Below, piece by piece: positions 48,501 to 60,055 of a stretch of 64,000 bases of DNA. The DNA is taken from NCBI GenBank assembly GCA_030272155.1, contig CP126201.1, positions 3,880,501 through 3,944,500 of the forward strand, read 5' to 3'. The notes under the pieces are model-generated. The model did no database searches. It was given only the letters and a program-made list of their open reading frames with translations, and was not told the origin of the DNA. Source of the stretch: Tetradesmus obliquus (taxonomy: Eukaryota > Chlorophyta > Chlorophyceae > Sphaeropleales > Scenedesmaceae). How positions within the stretch are numbered: position 1 is the first letter of the stretch; the number at the start of each line of letters is the position of its first letter. The position numbers were made by a program, and so were the translations under genes.

Positions 48501-51500
48501 CTGAGCAGCACCGAAGCAGCCGGCGCCAGCAGCAGCCACGCGTCTGCTGCCAGCAAGCCTGCGGCACCCGCTGCTGGCAAGTCCCCTGCTGCACGCACTG
48601 CAAGCACATCAACCGCCAAGGACTCAGCAGCTGCCCAAGGGCAAGACGATGGCGATATACTGCCGGCTGCTGGCACTACAGGAGCAGCAGGCGGCTATGA
48701 GGTGCCGTGTGATGAGGTGCTGGCAGGCAGCAACATCTTCAGCACAGCAGAGGCGTGCTTGCTGGCGTGGATGACCCACCACGTGGCCAAGGCCTTTCCC
48801 CAGCTGGTGAGTTGAAGAAAACTAGACACACCTGTGTGCCCTGTACGGCAGCATGTGCTGCTACCCAACAGCTGCCGCACACAAGTTTGCTGTTGTAGCA
48901 GAGAACGCTGTATGCTGGACCATGGAGCAGGTCAAAAGCAAGTGTGTGTCTGGCTTTCTCGCTTGCAGGCGCTGCAAGTGACTAACTTTGGCAATGACCT
49001 GCGCAATGGCCTGGCGCTGGGGGCGCTGCTGGCTGCACATTGGCCAGGTGAAAACGATGATAAGGGTGGTGCAGGTTGGCGTCACAGCAGGCCAGGCGCG
49101 CGCGCACATGGTATCATCTTGCAGTCAGCAGAAGCATCAACGCAGTAGCTGTGTGAGCACAACTGTACGTCAACATAGCATGTGGCCTCAGTGCGCTGCT
49201 CATGGCCTGGCTTGCTGCTGGTATGGCGGGCTGTGCAGGTGGCAAGGTGGGCAGCCTGGTGTTGCGGCTGCACCAGGCCCCGAGTGATGCGCGCCACCTC
49301 AGGGAGAACCAAGACATGGTGGTCAAGGCGCTGAAGGTGCGCAGCGCTGTGACTGACCTGCGCTACACTCTTGCATGCAAGCCAGTGAATGAACTTTCAG
49401 TGGCAAAGTGTGTGGCTGCTGTTGCTGAAATTCCTAGGGCCATGCAGCATATGCCGCCGTGAGAATCCCTCCCATTAGACTTACTCAGCAGTAGCCCGTT
49501 GCTGATAGCAACGATATGCTGCTGCTGCTGCTGCTGCTGCTGGTGGTGGTGGTGGTGGTGGTGCTGGTGCCTGCAGGAGCTGTGCCTGCCGTACGAGCTG
49601 TCTGCTGGCGAGCTGGATGAGGCAGACCCTGCCAGCATGCTGCTGTTCGTCGCCTACCTCTTCACAGCCCTGCCGCAGCTGCTGCCGCGCGCCACTCTGG
49701 ACTTCAAGTGCAAGCTTGGCGAGCACCAGGTGCCTGAGACAGCTGCTGCTGCCGCTCATATATTGTGTGTTTCTACCGCCTGCTCCTGAACGTATAGCCT
49801 CAACTGCTTACCGGTCATGCTGCATATCACAAGTGACAGGCCTGTCAGGTTTAGCATGACCACTTGCATAATCACTGTTGAACGCACCCATGACAACCCC
49901 ATCTGCGTGCTGCCGCTGTGTGCAGGTGTGGGATGTGCAGCTCACCAACCCAACGCGCCGCCTGCTGAGCTACACGGCACGCCTTGAGGGCCCGCCCGAC
50001 TTCTCGCTGGAGGCCAGCGTGGTCAAGGTGGAGCCAGGCAGGCCAACACAGGTGCGTGGGCTGGCGGTATTTCGTCCAAGGCACAGGCAACGTCCAGAGC
50101 TACTGCGGCAAGGGACTAGGCACTTGCAGGATGCACTTACCTACAGCATGTAGCTGCAGCGCTGTGTGTGCTGCATGCATCTGCCAGGTGTGGCAAGTAG
50201 ATCTCGTTTATTCCATGCCGCGCACCGTCTTGCAGCCCGCCTACTGGCACTCTACCCGTCCGGCGCACACAGAGCTGGTGAGCCGTTAGTAGTGCTTGAT
50301 GCTTGCTTTTCTGGATGCTGCTGCTGCTGCTGCTGCCGCAGGTACCTGTGTCCTTCAGCCCCACCACCTCCCTGCCCAAGACGTGCCGCCTGGTGCTGAT
50401 GAGCAGGCGGGACGGCTCCTCAGCGTCAGCAGCCACGCTGGTGTTCCTGCTGCGGGGCGCAGTGGACAGCAGGGCACCGCTGAAGCAGGTGGCAGTGGCG
50501 GCGCCGCTGTATCAGCTGGCGGTGTCTGACTTCAGCATCACCAACCCCTTCCCTGCTGGTGGGTGGGGTGTCTATTCTTGCTATGGTGTGGGAGTGTGGC
50601 AGTGCAGCATGAGCTTGTAGCTTGGTTGAGCCATGGACTGCGTGGGCGGCTGGCAGGCAGGACTAATGTTGCTTTTTGAGCTAGCGCGTTGTACATCCAA
50701 CAGCGATGGTCTGAGCAAAACCCTTGCGAGAACGTAACAAAGTCTAGGGATGCAGATTGTGCTTAAACTCAGTCTGCTGCTGTGTTTGTGTTTGTTTGCA
50801 GACTGTGACTTTGCCATCAGCATTGTGCAGCTGCCAGTGGAGCTGCCAGCTGCACCGGCAGACAAGAAGGCCAAGGGGCAAAAGAGCGCTGCACCAGCAG
50901 CCAGCAGCAGCGGCGGAAAAGGGGGTGCAGCAGCTGTTGCTGCTGCAAGCAAGAAGGAAGCAGAGCAGTTAAAGCAACAGCAGATGGTGAGGCACTTGAA
51001 CTGTGTTATCTTACATATGCCCAGAACTGGCGCCTGCTGCATGTTCACTGCGTGTGCTCATCATGCTGTTTTTTCTCTTACTTAGACAGCTGTGCTGAGT
51101 TAGACAGCAATTTGAAATAGACAGCTAGCTGATGTGGTCTTCTGCGTATCCTGCTGCTCCCTCTACTCTGCCTGCTGCCTCAGGCTGCTGCCCTGTTCCC
51201 TGAAGCCTTCGGCTTGGAGCGCCACCGCTTGCGGCTTAGGGCAGGCGCCAGTGAGAAGCTCAAGCTCAGCTTCCTGCCTTTCCAGATGCCACCCCTGCAG
51301 CAACAGCAGCAGCAGCAGATTGTGGGGCCAGATCCAAAGGCAGCAGTTGAAGCAGCAGCGCCCAAGGCGCTCACGCGCAGCTTGCTGCTGTTGAGTGACA
51401 GTGACTGCGGCGAGTTTGCGTATGAGCTGTGTGGGGAGGTGCTGCTGCCAGCACCCTTCCTGGAGCACAAGGCGACTGTGGGGCTGCAGGGACAGCAGGT

Positions 51501-54500
51501 GGGCTATCTTTGCTGTTGCAGCAGCAGCAGCAGCTGCTGCTGTGGAGGCCATGTGTGTGTGCACAGCTGTACGTAGCATATATGCGGCCCTGCCTGGCAG
51601 TTGCCTGCTGAATGACAACACGCTGTCTTGCTGTTGTGGGATCAGCTCAGCGGGGCTTGGTCGCCCGACGCTCATATGTTGACTTGGCCATGTACCTTTG
51701 CTGACAGGCTATGGGTGTTTCTTGTGCGCCTGCGCTTTTTCTGTATGCTGCAGGTTGTTGAGCTGCAGCTGCCCTTCACCAACCACCTGCTGGAGGCAGC
51801 GCGCCGCACCTATGCAGACAAGCACCCCCTGGCCAAGGACAAGGAGCAGGCAGCAAAGCTGCGCAACGACATCGGCCGCAGCAGCGACAAGGGCGAGCGC
51901 CTGCTGGACTACAGCATCAGCTGCAGCAACAGCTTGGTGGCATGCCCGCAGGCCCTGCTGCTGAAAGCTGGGGCGCCGGGCGGCAGCAGCAGCGGCGGCA
52001 GCGGCGCTGGAGGGTCCCGCGCAGCATCTGCAGCAAGCGCCAGCAAGGCATCTGGTTCATCACCAGCTGCTGTTGCAGCCCGAGCTGCGTTTGGCAGCAG
52101 CAGCGGCGGCAGCCAGCAGCAGCAGGGGTCGGACGCAGCAGGCAAGGATAATGTGCTGCGGCTTGCGCTGAAGCCTGTTGGCGTCGGCATCTACCCTGCG
52201 CGCCTGGTGCTGACGTCGCTGTATGATGTGCGGGTGGTGGATCTAGAAGTGACAGCTCAGAGCTTGGGGCAGAGCTGCGTGCTGGAGCTGGAGTGCCCCG
52301 CAAGGCAACAGGTGAGCTGCAAGTGATGTGGGACTGTCGCAGTCTTTGTAGCCAGCGTTTGCGCTCATCGCAGCACAACTGGGCATGCCTGAACAGGATT
52401 TTGCAGAGTACTGCTGCGCAACTTGCTGGAGGCAAGACCAGTGCATGGTTATGACCTCTGAGCATCCAGCGAAGAATCTGTGGTGTGTCTCACCACTATG
52501 TGCCTGCTGTTCTGTGCCTGCTTTGCTGTGCTGCCTCCTCTGTGCTGTGCTGCCTGCAGGTGCTGCAGGACGTGCCGCTGGTCAACTCCAGCGACACAGC
52601 CCTCACTGCCACAGCCACACTCACAGGCAAGGGCTACTCGGGGCCCCGCGAGCTCACCATACCTGCCAAGGGCAGTGGGGCCTACCCGCTGGCCTTCTGC
52701 CCGCCCGGCAGCGGCACGTTCACCGGTACTTTGGAGCTGTTCATTGCGGCTACAGGGGAGAGGAATGTGTACAGCCTGCTGGGCAAGGGCAGCGAGCCGC
52801 TGGCTGAGGGCCACATCGTGGTGGAGTGCCAGGTGCGTGAACGGTTGACATCCTGAAGAGTTGATGACATACATGTCAGCCTGCACGGGGGCTAGGCAGA
52901 AGCGCTGTGTAGTTGCCTGGTTTGGCCAGGGCGTCAGGCAGGGCAGGGCTATTGCAGCTACTCATTGGTGTTGCAGTGCACATCCTCGATAGGCAAGGCA
53001 CAGGCACACAGCTCCGCATTGACCTGACTGTAAGTGGTGGCCACTGGGCCGTACACCTGTGTGGTTCCCTGCCGCAGGCGCGCAGCACTGCCACCAAGCG
53101 CGTGCAGGTGCCCAACATCACCGGAGCCGTGCCGCTGGCCTACAGCGTGTACTCAGACCTGGAGTGCCTCAGCGGCCCCGCAGCCTTCACCTGCAGCAGC
53201 GCCAGCCGCGGTGACACCTACAAGCTGGCGGTGACGCCGCTGGTGGCTGGCAGCCAGTGGGGCAGCATCAGCTTCGTGGCGGAGGACGGCCAGTACTGCT
53301 GGTACAGCCTGGAGGTGCGTGTGTGCCCTGCTGCTGTGTTGTTGCTGAATTTGCTGCTGCAGTAATCAAATATATCAATGAACCTTGATGTACAGAAGTC
53401 ACAGTATTGTGCAAGACACACTTGCTGTACCTATACACAACGCTATGGTTCCATGTACCTTCCAGCTGTCGAATGTTGCGGACTGCTGCACCCTCACCGC
53501 TACACCAGCTGCTGCTGCCTGCCAGGTGCGCGCCACTGAGCCGCCCGACTTGGGCACTGTCGCCATGAGCTGTGCGGTGCGCCAGGCCGGGGCCATCCGC
53601 GTCAGCCTCACCAACCCCACAGACAAGCCGCTCAGCCTGCGCGCGCAGTACAGCTGCGCCTCCCTGGTGGGACCTGCTGGCTTTGTGGCGCCGCCGCAGG
53701 AGCCCGCCGTGTTTGAGTGCTACTACGCGCCGCTGCTGCTGCGCAAGGAGGAGGGTGTGGTGCGCCTAATCAGCCAGGAGGTGCGCTTGCACGGGGCTGG
53801 CTGGTCAGCGTTGGAGCCAAATGCGCAGTGCACACTGCAGGCGCTTGTTGTTGGTACAGCGGCGAACAGGTGCTGAGGTCCGGTATGATCTTGCCAAGTT
53901 CCAGCGCGCTGCGTGGGGGCTTCTGCAAGATAGCAAGATGCCCTTGCGCACAAGCTGGGCAGTACACCTCTCTCCTCCAAACGAGCTCAGCCCGACACAC
54001 GCTTGCTGCATGCACCATGCATGCACCTGATCTTGGTGTCCGCCGGCCGAATCTATCATGCTGTGGTTGCTGTGTGCTCCTGCAGGCTGGCGAGTTCTCC
54101 TGGCGCATCAGCATGGAGGCGCTGCCTGGCGGCCCTGAGCAGCTGCCGCTACTGACAGCGCCACTGGGGCGTGTTGCGCGCCACACGCTCACCATTGCCA
54201 ACCCCACCGCTGCTGAGTCACACTTTACGTGCAGCAGCAGTGACGCGGCACGCTTCTCCGTCAGCCCTAGCTCCTTCTTGGTGCCAGCGCAGGTGGGGGC
54301 TTAATGGCTGAGTGTGCCATGGCTGCTGCCGCCTGTATGCTTGCTTTGGAGTTGTTGAAGCTCCAGAGTCATTGATGGTAGCACCTTTGTGTCGTGTACT
54401 CACTGGGTTGTGGCGCATGCAATCCTGCTTGCATCGCAACAGCACTGCTGAAACAGGATCTCAAAGTGGTGTTACTGTGCTCAGCTCACATGCTTGCCTT

Positions 54501-54508
54501 CCGTGCAA

Positions 54509-54552
<44 letters not shown>

Positions 54553-57347
54553 TTTTCCTGCCGCTGCCAGGGCACTGCTGAGGTGCAGCTGGAGTACAGG
54601 CCTGGCAGCCTGGGCCTGCAGGAGAGCGGCAGCGTGACAGTGGCCAGCGACACTGCAGGCAGCATCGAGTACACATGCAGCGGCAAGGTGCGGCAGGCTG
54701 CTGCTCAGGGGCTGGTGTGGTGTGCATGCCGCTTCATGCTGCAGCTCAGTGTCTCACCTGCAGCACAGCAACAGCCATTTCATGCAGTGGTGTGCACTAC
54801 TACAGTCAGCAGCTCTCGCGCTGACACAGCAGCTTGTGTTCACACCACAGCACCAGAACTCCTTACAGCAACCTGTACATGCTCCCGTGGACTCTACGCT
54901 TAAAATTCACACAAGGTGCCCGTTGTCCGCCTGCTGCCCTTGCAGGGTGAGATGCCCAATGACTGTGAGTCAGCCAGCATCAACGCTGCCCTAGCCACCA
55001 CTGCCACCAGCAGTGCCCTCGGCTGGCTCAACCCCTTTGCTGCCCCAGCAAGGGTGTGCGTGCAGCTGCACAGCAGCGAGCAGCCTGGCACCTTCAGCCT
55101 GCAGCTCAAAGGAGCAGAGGCTGTGCAGCAGCAGCAACAAGCAGCAGCTACTGCAGACAAGCGGGGGCTCAGACGCAGCAGTACAAGCAGCAGAAGCGGC
55201 GCGGCCGGCAACTTGCAGGATGGTGAAGGCAAAGAGGCGGGAGAGGATGCTGTGCTGGATGCAGATGATGATAGCAACGATGATTATGACCACCTGGAGA
55301 GGCAGTTGCCAGGTGATGCTGATGCACCAGAGCAGAGTGATGACCCACTCGCTAGCCTGCTGGCAGCTGCAACAGGCCCCGCACCCAGCTGGGCTGACAA
55401 GAGCAGCAGCGAAGGGCAAGCAGCTGGCAGCAGGCGTCAGCAGCAGCGGCAGCAACGCCGTCATCCACAGGAGCAGCAGCAGCAGGTTGTGCTGCAACAG
55501 GTGGCTGAACTAACAGTGGCGCCCAACAGCCAGCTGCAGCTGCCTGTCAGCTTCTGCCCGCAGCTGCTGAGGGAGGCAGCAGCGCAGATCAGCGTGTCAC
55601 TAGTGTCACCCGACCCGTCACCGCAGCCGCTGGTCTGGCGGTACAAGGTCCGTGGCCTGGCACATGCTGATGCTCGTGGTGTGAAGTTTGCCGTGAAGTG
55701 CAAGGCGAAGCAGAGCGTGGAGGAGGTGCTGACGCTGCCACTGCCTGGCCTAGATCCGGCTGTTGCAGCAGCAGCAGCAGCAGCAGCTGCCGGCACTTCA
55801 CAGCAGCAGCAAGGGCCAAGCACAGTGAAGTTCAGCCATGAGCTCATCATCCCAGAGGAGCATAAAGCAGCGCTGGCAGCTGCTCTGCGTGTGGACCAGG
55901 TGGATGCATCTCCTGTGCTGGGCCTGCCAGGTGCTGAGGCGGCGCCTGTGATGCGGCTGCGGCTGCATTTTGCTCCTCACAAGGCTGTGGCGGCCACTGT
56001 GCAGCTGGCGGTCAGCTGCAGCACTGGCGCACGATGGGTGTATGATGTCCACCTGCAGGTGAGCGCTGCACTGGGGCGCGTGATTCCTGCACTGCACTGG
56101 CAGCAACACTGGGATTGCGTGCAGCGCCCACAGGTCGCTTTTTGCTGTTTATGTTTGATTGCTGTCTGCAAGAAGCTGCTGGCCAGGTCTCACTGTGTTG
56201 CCTGCTGCCTTGTGCTGTTGCAGGCGAGTGCGCCCGAGGTGGAGGGTGTGCTGCTGCTGGAGGCGCACATGGGCTGCACCGCTGAGCTGCCGCTGCTGCT
56301 GTACAGCAGTGGGCCGCAGCCGCAGCCCTTCAGTGCTGACTTCACCCCGGACAGCCCGCTCAACTTTGACGTGCTGCCAGCCAAGGGCATGCTGCAGCCG
56401 GCACCTGCGGGCGAGGCTGCTGCTAGTGCTGCTGCTGGGGCCGATGCAGCAAGTGCGGCGCCCTTGAAGGTCACATTTTTGTGCAAGTGAGTGCATGTGT
56501 ACGGTGTATGAAGGAATGCAACCTTCAGCACGATGCAACAGCAACACCAGCAGCAGCATAGCATAGTGCCAAGCAGAATGAAAAGAGTCACCATACCTTC
56601 GGCTTCTGGCGCACCTGTGCACTGCAAATGCATAACTGAAGCACGCTTGCAGTGCTGTCACTGTTCACCAGCTCTGCCCTGGAGTGCTCAGCACCACTCG
56701 CTGTCAGGAGATTGCAGCACTGTGGTGCAGGCGCGAGTGCTCTGTAGCAGTCAGGCATTATTGTCAGTGCATGTGTTCCCCACCCCCTAATAGATTGCAA
56801 TCACATTTGAAGCAAGCATGCCAGCGTCCACCTGTGGTCAACTTGGTCACTGGGATAACGGACAGGGTGTTTCCTGACACCAACCTGTTGTATGTGTGTG
56901 GCTGCCCGCAGGGAGCTGGGCAAGGTGCTGACAGGCAAGCTGGTGGTGGTCACGCCAGACAGCGAGCACACCTTTGTGGTGAGGGGCCGCCAGCCCGCCT
57001 ACGTGCCGCCCTCGCGGTCAGCGCTGCCCGGCAGCAAATTCCTCACCGCAGGCACCGCCAGCAGCATGGCGCACAGCCGCACCAGCTCACCCGCACCCAG
57101 GGGCAGCAGCAGCCGCCCTGGGGGTGCAGCGGCAGGGACAGGAACCGGGAGGTCAGGTGGCAGCCCACTGAGCGCCACCCGGCAGCAGCAACAGCAGCAG
57201 CAGCAGCAGCGCGGCACTCAGAGTGGGCCAGGCGCAGCTGCAGGCAGCAAGAACTACCTGCAGCAGAACATCAAGGCGGCGAAGGCTGGGGCGGGCAGTA
57301 AGGGCAGCAGCGGGGCCGGGCAGGGAGCGTCCCGGCAGTGGGCTTGA
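39089..57347 (+). CDS. CFAP47: Cilia- and flagella-associated protein 47
   Basis: A giant axonemal protein of repeated ASH/Ig-like domains around one calponin-homology domain, required for normal sperm and flagellar motility in animals. Thirty-seven exons join in frame to 3375 aa (human about 3190): 39089-39292, 39467-39750, 39916-40138, 40449-40640, 40853-41038, 41237-41512, 41772-41944, 42142-42423, 42617-42773, 42932-43246, 43444-43548, 43751-44302, 44476-44639, 44878-45150, 45340-46153, 46358-46403, 46614-46879, 47129-47251, 47474-47689, 47973-48257, 48447-48806, 48969-49047, 49239-49336, 49577-49729, 49926-50051, 50342-50558, 50802-50986, 51184-51498, 51754-52311, 52560-52832, 53078-53314, 53526-53780, 54086-54292, 54571-54687, 54946-56058, 56224-56486, 56912-57347. 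The CH domain is at residues about 1800-1942 (ACLLAWMTHHVAKAFPQL, VTNFGNDLRNGLALGALLAA). ASH-like motifs such as LDFG, NFGSMFFGEAL and IDFGKA recur. The C-terminus has FVVRGRQPAYVPP. Ala/Ser/Gln inserts occur. The true start may lie upstream. Confidence 0.87.
39503..39545 (+). repeat. AGC run encoding poly-Ser in CFAP47 exon 2
   Basis: About 14 AGC codons give a Ser tract between an ASH-like strand and FHDTIVILSE. It is an in-frame insert typical of this genome and absent from other parts of the domain pattern. Confidence 0.85.
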
Positions 57348-58711
57348 TACATTGCTTGAAGTGCCTTCAGGCGGTCTTTGAGTGCTATTCAGTAATTGAG
57401 TGTTTAGCAGAGCGGCATGCTGCCAGCATGTGACGGTTACATTGTCTAATGGGGGGTGGACCTGCTGTCCGCAGCTCAACAATAGCACGTCGGGAATGTG
57501 TACACATGCTCGCAGCATTATGCTGTGAAGCGAGGTGACCAGTTGTAGCTGCCCTAGGTTTGGCAGTGCGAAAGGCACCGCCTTGATGCTGAGCATATGC
57601 TAGAGCCAGTTTCGCGCTGCCATGATGACGCTTCCTAGGTTGCACGGCTGCGCCATTCCCTATATTGGCATTCTCGCACTGTGATCAAGCAAGCCATCCA
57701 AGGGGCAAATCTTAACCGTGTGCCGGGAAGTATAGCTGTTGATAGGTTTACCTCGGTTCAAATGCTACTCACCAAGATACAAAGGCAACAAAGGCTATGC
57801 CGTAAACTGGCAACGTGCCACAACTGCAACACAGTGCGCAACTAGTCCATATACCAGACCGGCCGACAAAACAGTTGAATGCAGAGCCGCGCACCTCAGC
57901 TGAGCGCCTGCAGGCGCTGGTGCAGATGGTCTGATTTTGAGGTTTAACACCCGAACCGGCTGCGCGAAGTGTTCCTAGCAACATGCGTCTCACAAAAGCC
58001 AATGAATGCCGTATCAAGAAAGGGAGCCAGCACCAACACCAACAGTACAACGCACACTTGATCTCAATCACTTGACGTCGTGTATGCAACGCTGCCAAGG
58101 TTATTCGGTCACAGTGGTATCAGGTAGCAAACAGGTAAAGCACGTAAGCAACCCTGCAGCTTGCCGTATGTACAAAGTGTGTATGTGAGTCCACATGACA
58201 GCTATGTACAAGTATCACCTGCGAGTCAGATCTTACCCAGTCCAATATACACACGCCCAAAACAAAACAAAACACAATACACACGCCTGCTCAATGAGTG
58301 TTTGCAATACGGCAGCCATCACAGCAGATGTGTGCGCTTGCCCCAGCTGCAGCTGATGCAATCAGAGTATAGCGTTAAACTTAGCCCACCAACATGCAGC
58401 TCATTCCTTCCATGCTTGTGTGCATGATCACCCAGCCAGACTGCCAGCAGGCCTCCAGCACCTCGCCCTGCCATCTCCAACACCACAGCTCCTGCCGCGG
58501 CACACTGACACAGCACCTAAATGGGCTTCTCACTGCCTCCAGCACACTGCCACCACATTGCACTACAGTGTCACCCATACAAAGATCCACCACTGCAAAC
58601 AGCAGTGCATACGGCAAGACTCGCCTCATCAGCAGCTAGCCCCTGGGCCCTGCATTTAGCTGCTTTTGCACCATGTACTGCAGCAGCCTCTCAGGTGTAG
58701 TGGCCTGTCGC
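57348..58711. other. Intergenic, convergent 3' regions
   Basis: About 1.4 kb between the CFAP47 stop and the stop of the membrane-protein gene. It is AT-richer from 57660 to 58300. I see no gene. No TGTAA was found soon after CFAP47; minus-strand TGTAA overlaps the stop of the next gene and recurs at 57437-57441. Confidence 0.5.
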
Positions 58712-59682
58712 TTACACGTGTGCCACGCTTGGCTTGCCAGCATTGGGGTAGGTGCTGTCATACGCCTGGTAGCCGGGGGCGTACTGGTCAGAATAGCCGG
58801 CAGGTGCGGCATCGGCGGTGGCGGCGGTGCCTGCCGCGGCACCAGAGCTGCCAGCAATGAACTGGTCCTGTGTGTGCAGGAATGTGCAGCGGCCAGCCAG
58901 TCAGCTTTGAAGTCAGAGACATCTGAAGCGCTCTCGGAGCTGGAAAAAAGGCTTTGGTGCATCTACCATAACGAGAGAGCTGATGGGAGCCGGCAGCCAA
59001 ACAGCCGCGATAATGGTGCTGGCAAGCAGTGTTTGCAAACAAATCACAGCGATGTTTCTGTCGCGTGTTCAATCCCAACAGCCTGCGCGGCAGCAGTATC
59101 CTGGCCGGCCCCTCACCTGCTTGGCCGCCTTCTTCCTTGGGTTCTTCTGGCAGCAGAAGCAGCAGCAGGACAGCAGGGACACCAGCAGGCAGGCTGCGCC
59201 AGCCACAGCCAGGAAGAAGTACACGCCCCTGATCTTCTGGGAGCCTGAGCACGTCCAGTAGGTGCTCCAGCAAATCTTCGACTCAGCTGGTGCCGCGTTG
59301 GCCACGCATGTCACCAGGGTCCTGCGAGCAGCAGCAGCAGCAGCAGCAGTAGCATCGGCAGAACGCAACAGAAGGCGGTCAGCATGGACATGCCCGAGGA
59401 TGGCAGCATGTTGAAATTGGGTTTAAATTAGTCAATGTACAAAGAAGGTCGCCGTGGGCTGCTTCATGCGGCACATCCACCTCCTCCGGGAGAAGGTCGC
59501 GACACAGTCAGCTTGCGCCCCATCACGACAAAAGCAGGATGAAGAATATAACCACTGTTTTACCTGGTGCACGGGACAGTGAAGTAAAGACCAACTGCCA
59601 GGCCAACAGTGGCGCACAGCAAAGCCAGCACCGTGAAGCACCAAGTCAGCTTGCCGCAGCAGGTACGGCAACCACAGTACAT
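58712..59682 (-). CDS. Small Cys-rich two-span membrane protein, unknown
   Basis: I do not recognise this gene. Exons 59682-59564, 59321-59117 and 58867-58712 join in frame to 159 aa. It starts MYCGCRTCCGKLTW, five Cys in the first 15 residues counting the CC pair, then a hydrophobic span at about 15-37 (CFTVLALLCATVGLAVGLYF). A polar stretch of some 45 residues with four Cys follows. The second span is at about 81-108, ending in a dense Cys cluster (SCCCFCCQKN). The last exon gives a Gly/Ala then Tyr-rich tail (YSDQYAPGYQAYDSTYP). The Cys clusters flanking the spans suggest S-acylation or metal binding; the spacer between the spans could be lumenal and disulfide-bonded. It lies between two cilium genes and is on the same strand as ODA1, which is weak positional evidence for any ciliary role. 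Confidence 0.72.
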
Positions 59683-60055
59683 GATTGCTGGTTTTTTGTT
59701 CGAGATAAGTGGTAATGATCACCGCTGCACGGGCAGTATGCTGAGACGGAATCTCGATCCCTCTGCTTGCTGCCAGGTATAGACAGAAGTCAGTGAGTAA
59801 TAATCACAGAACATGCATTGACTATACACACAGCCTCAGCTGATGCAGGGCACACCAGGGTGTTGTTCCAAGTTGTTTGGCCGGGTTCAGGACAAAACAG
59901 ATTAGTCTACGCATTCGCAGCGCCTGCGACGCAAACAGCCCTTCAAATTCTAAATAATCTGCAAGTATCAAGATTACGGTGTCCAGGCTGTGTCCGCATT
60001 TACAACTGAAAACGGGACCTGGGGTAACCACCAGCCCAACTGACTGCCCTGAGAA
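59683..60055. other. Intergenic, ODA1 3' end and membrane-protein gene upstream region
   Basis: 373 bp. It contains minus-strand TGTAA at 59999-60003, just after the ODA1 stop, and then AT-rich sequence at 59720-59990 that probably includes the promoter of the small membrane-protein gene. Confidence 0.5.
59999..60003 (-). terminator. Candidate TGTAA poly(A) signal of ODA1
   Basis: TTACA on the plus strand is TGTAA on the minus strand, 53 bp beyond the ODA1 stop codon, in a short compact intergenic gap. It is the best placed of the candidates in this window. Confidence 0.4.
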
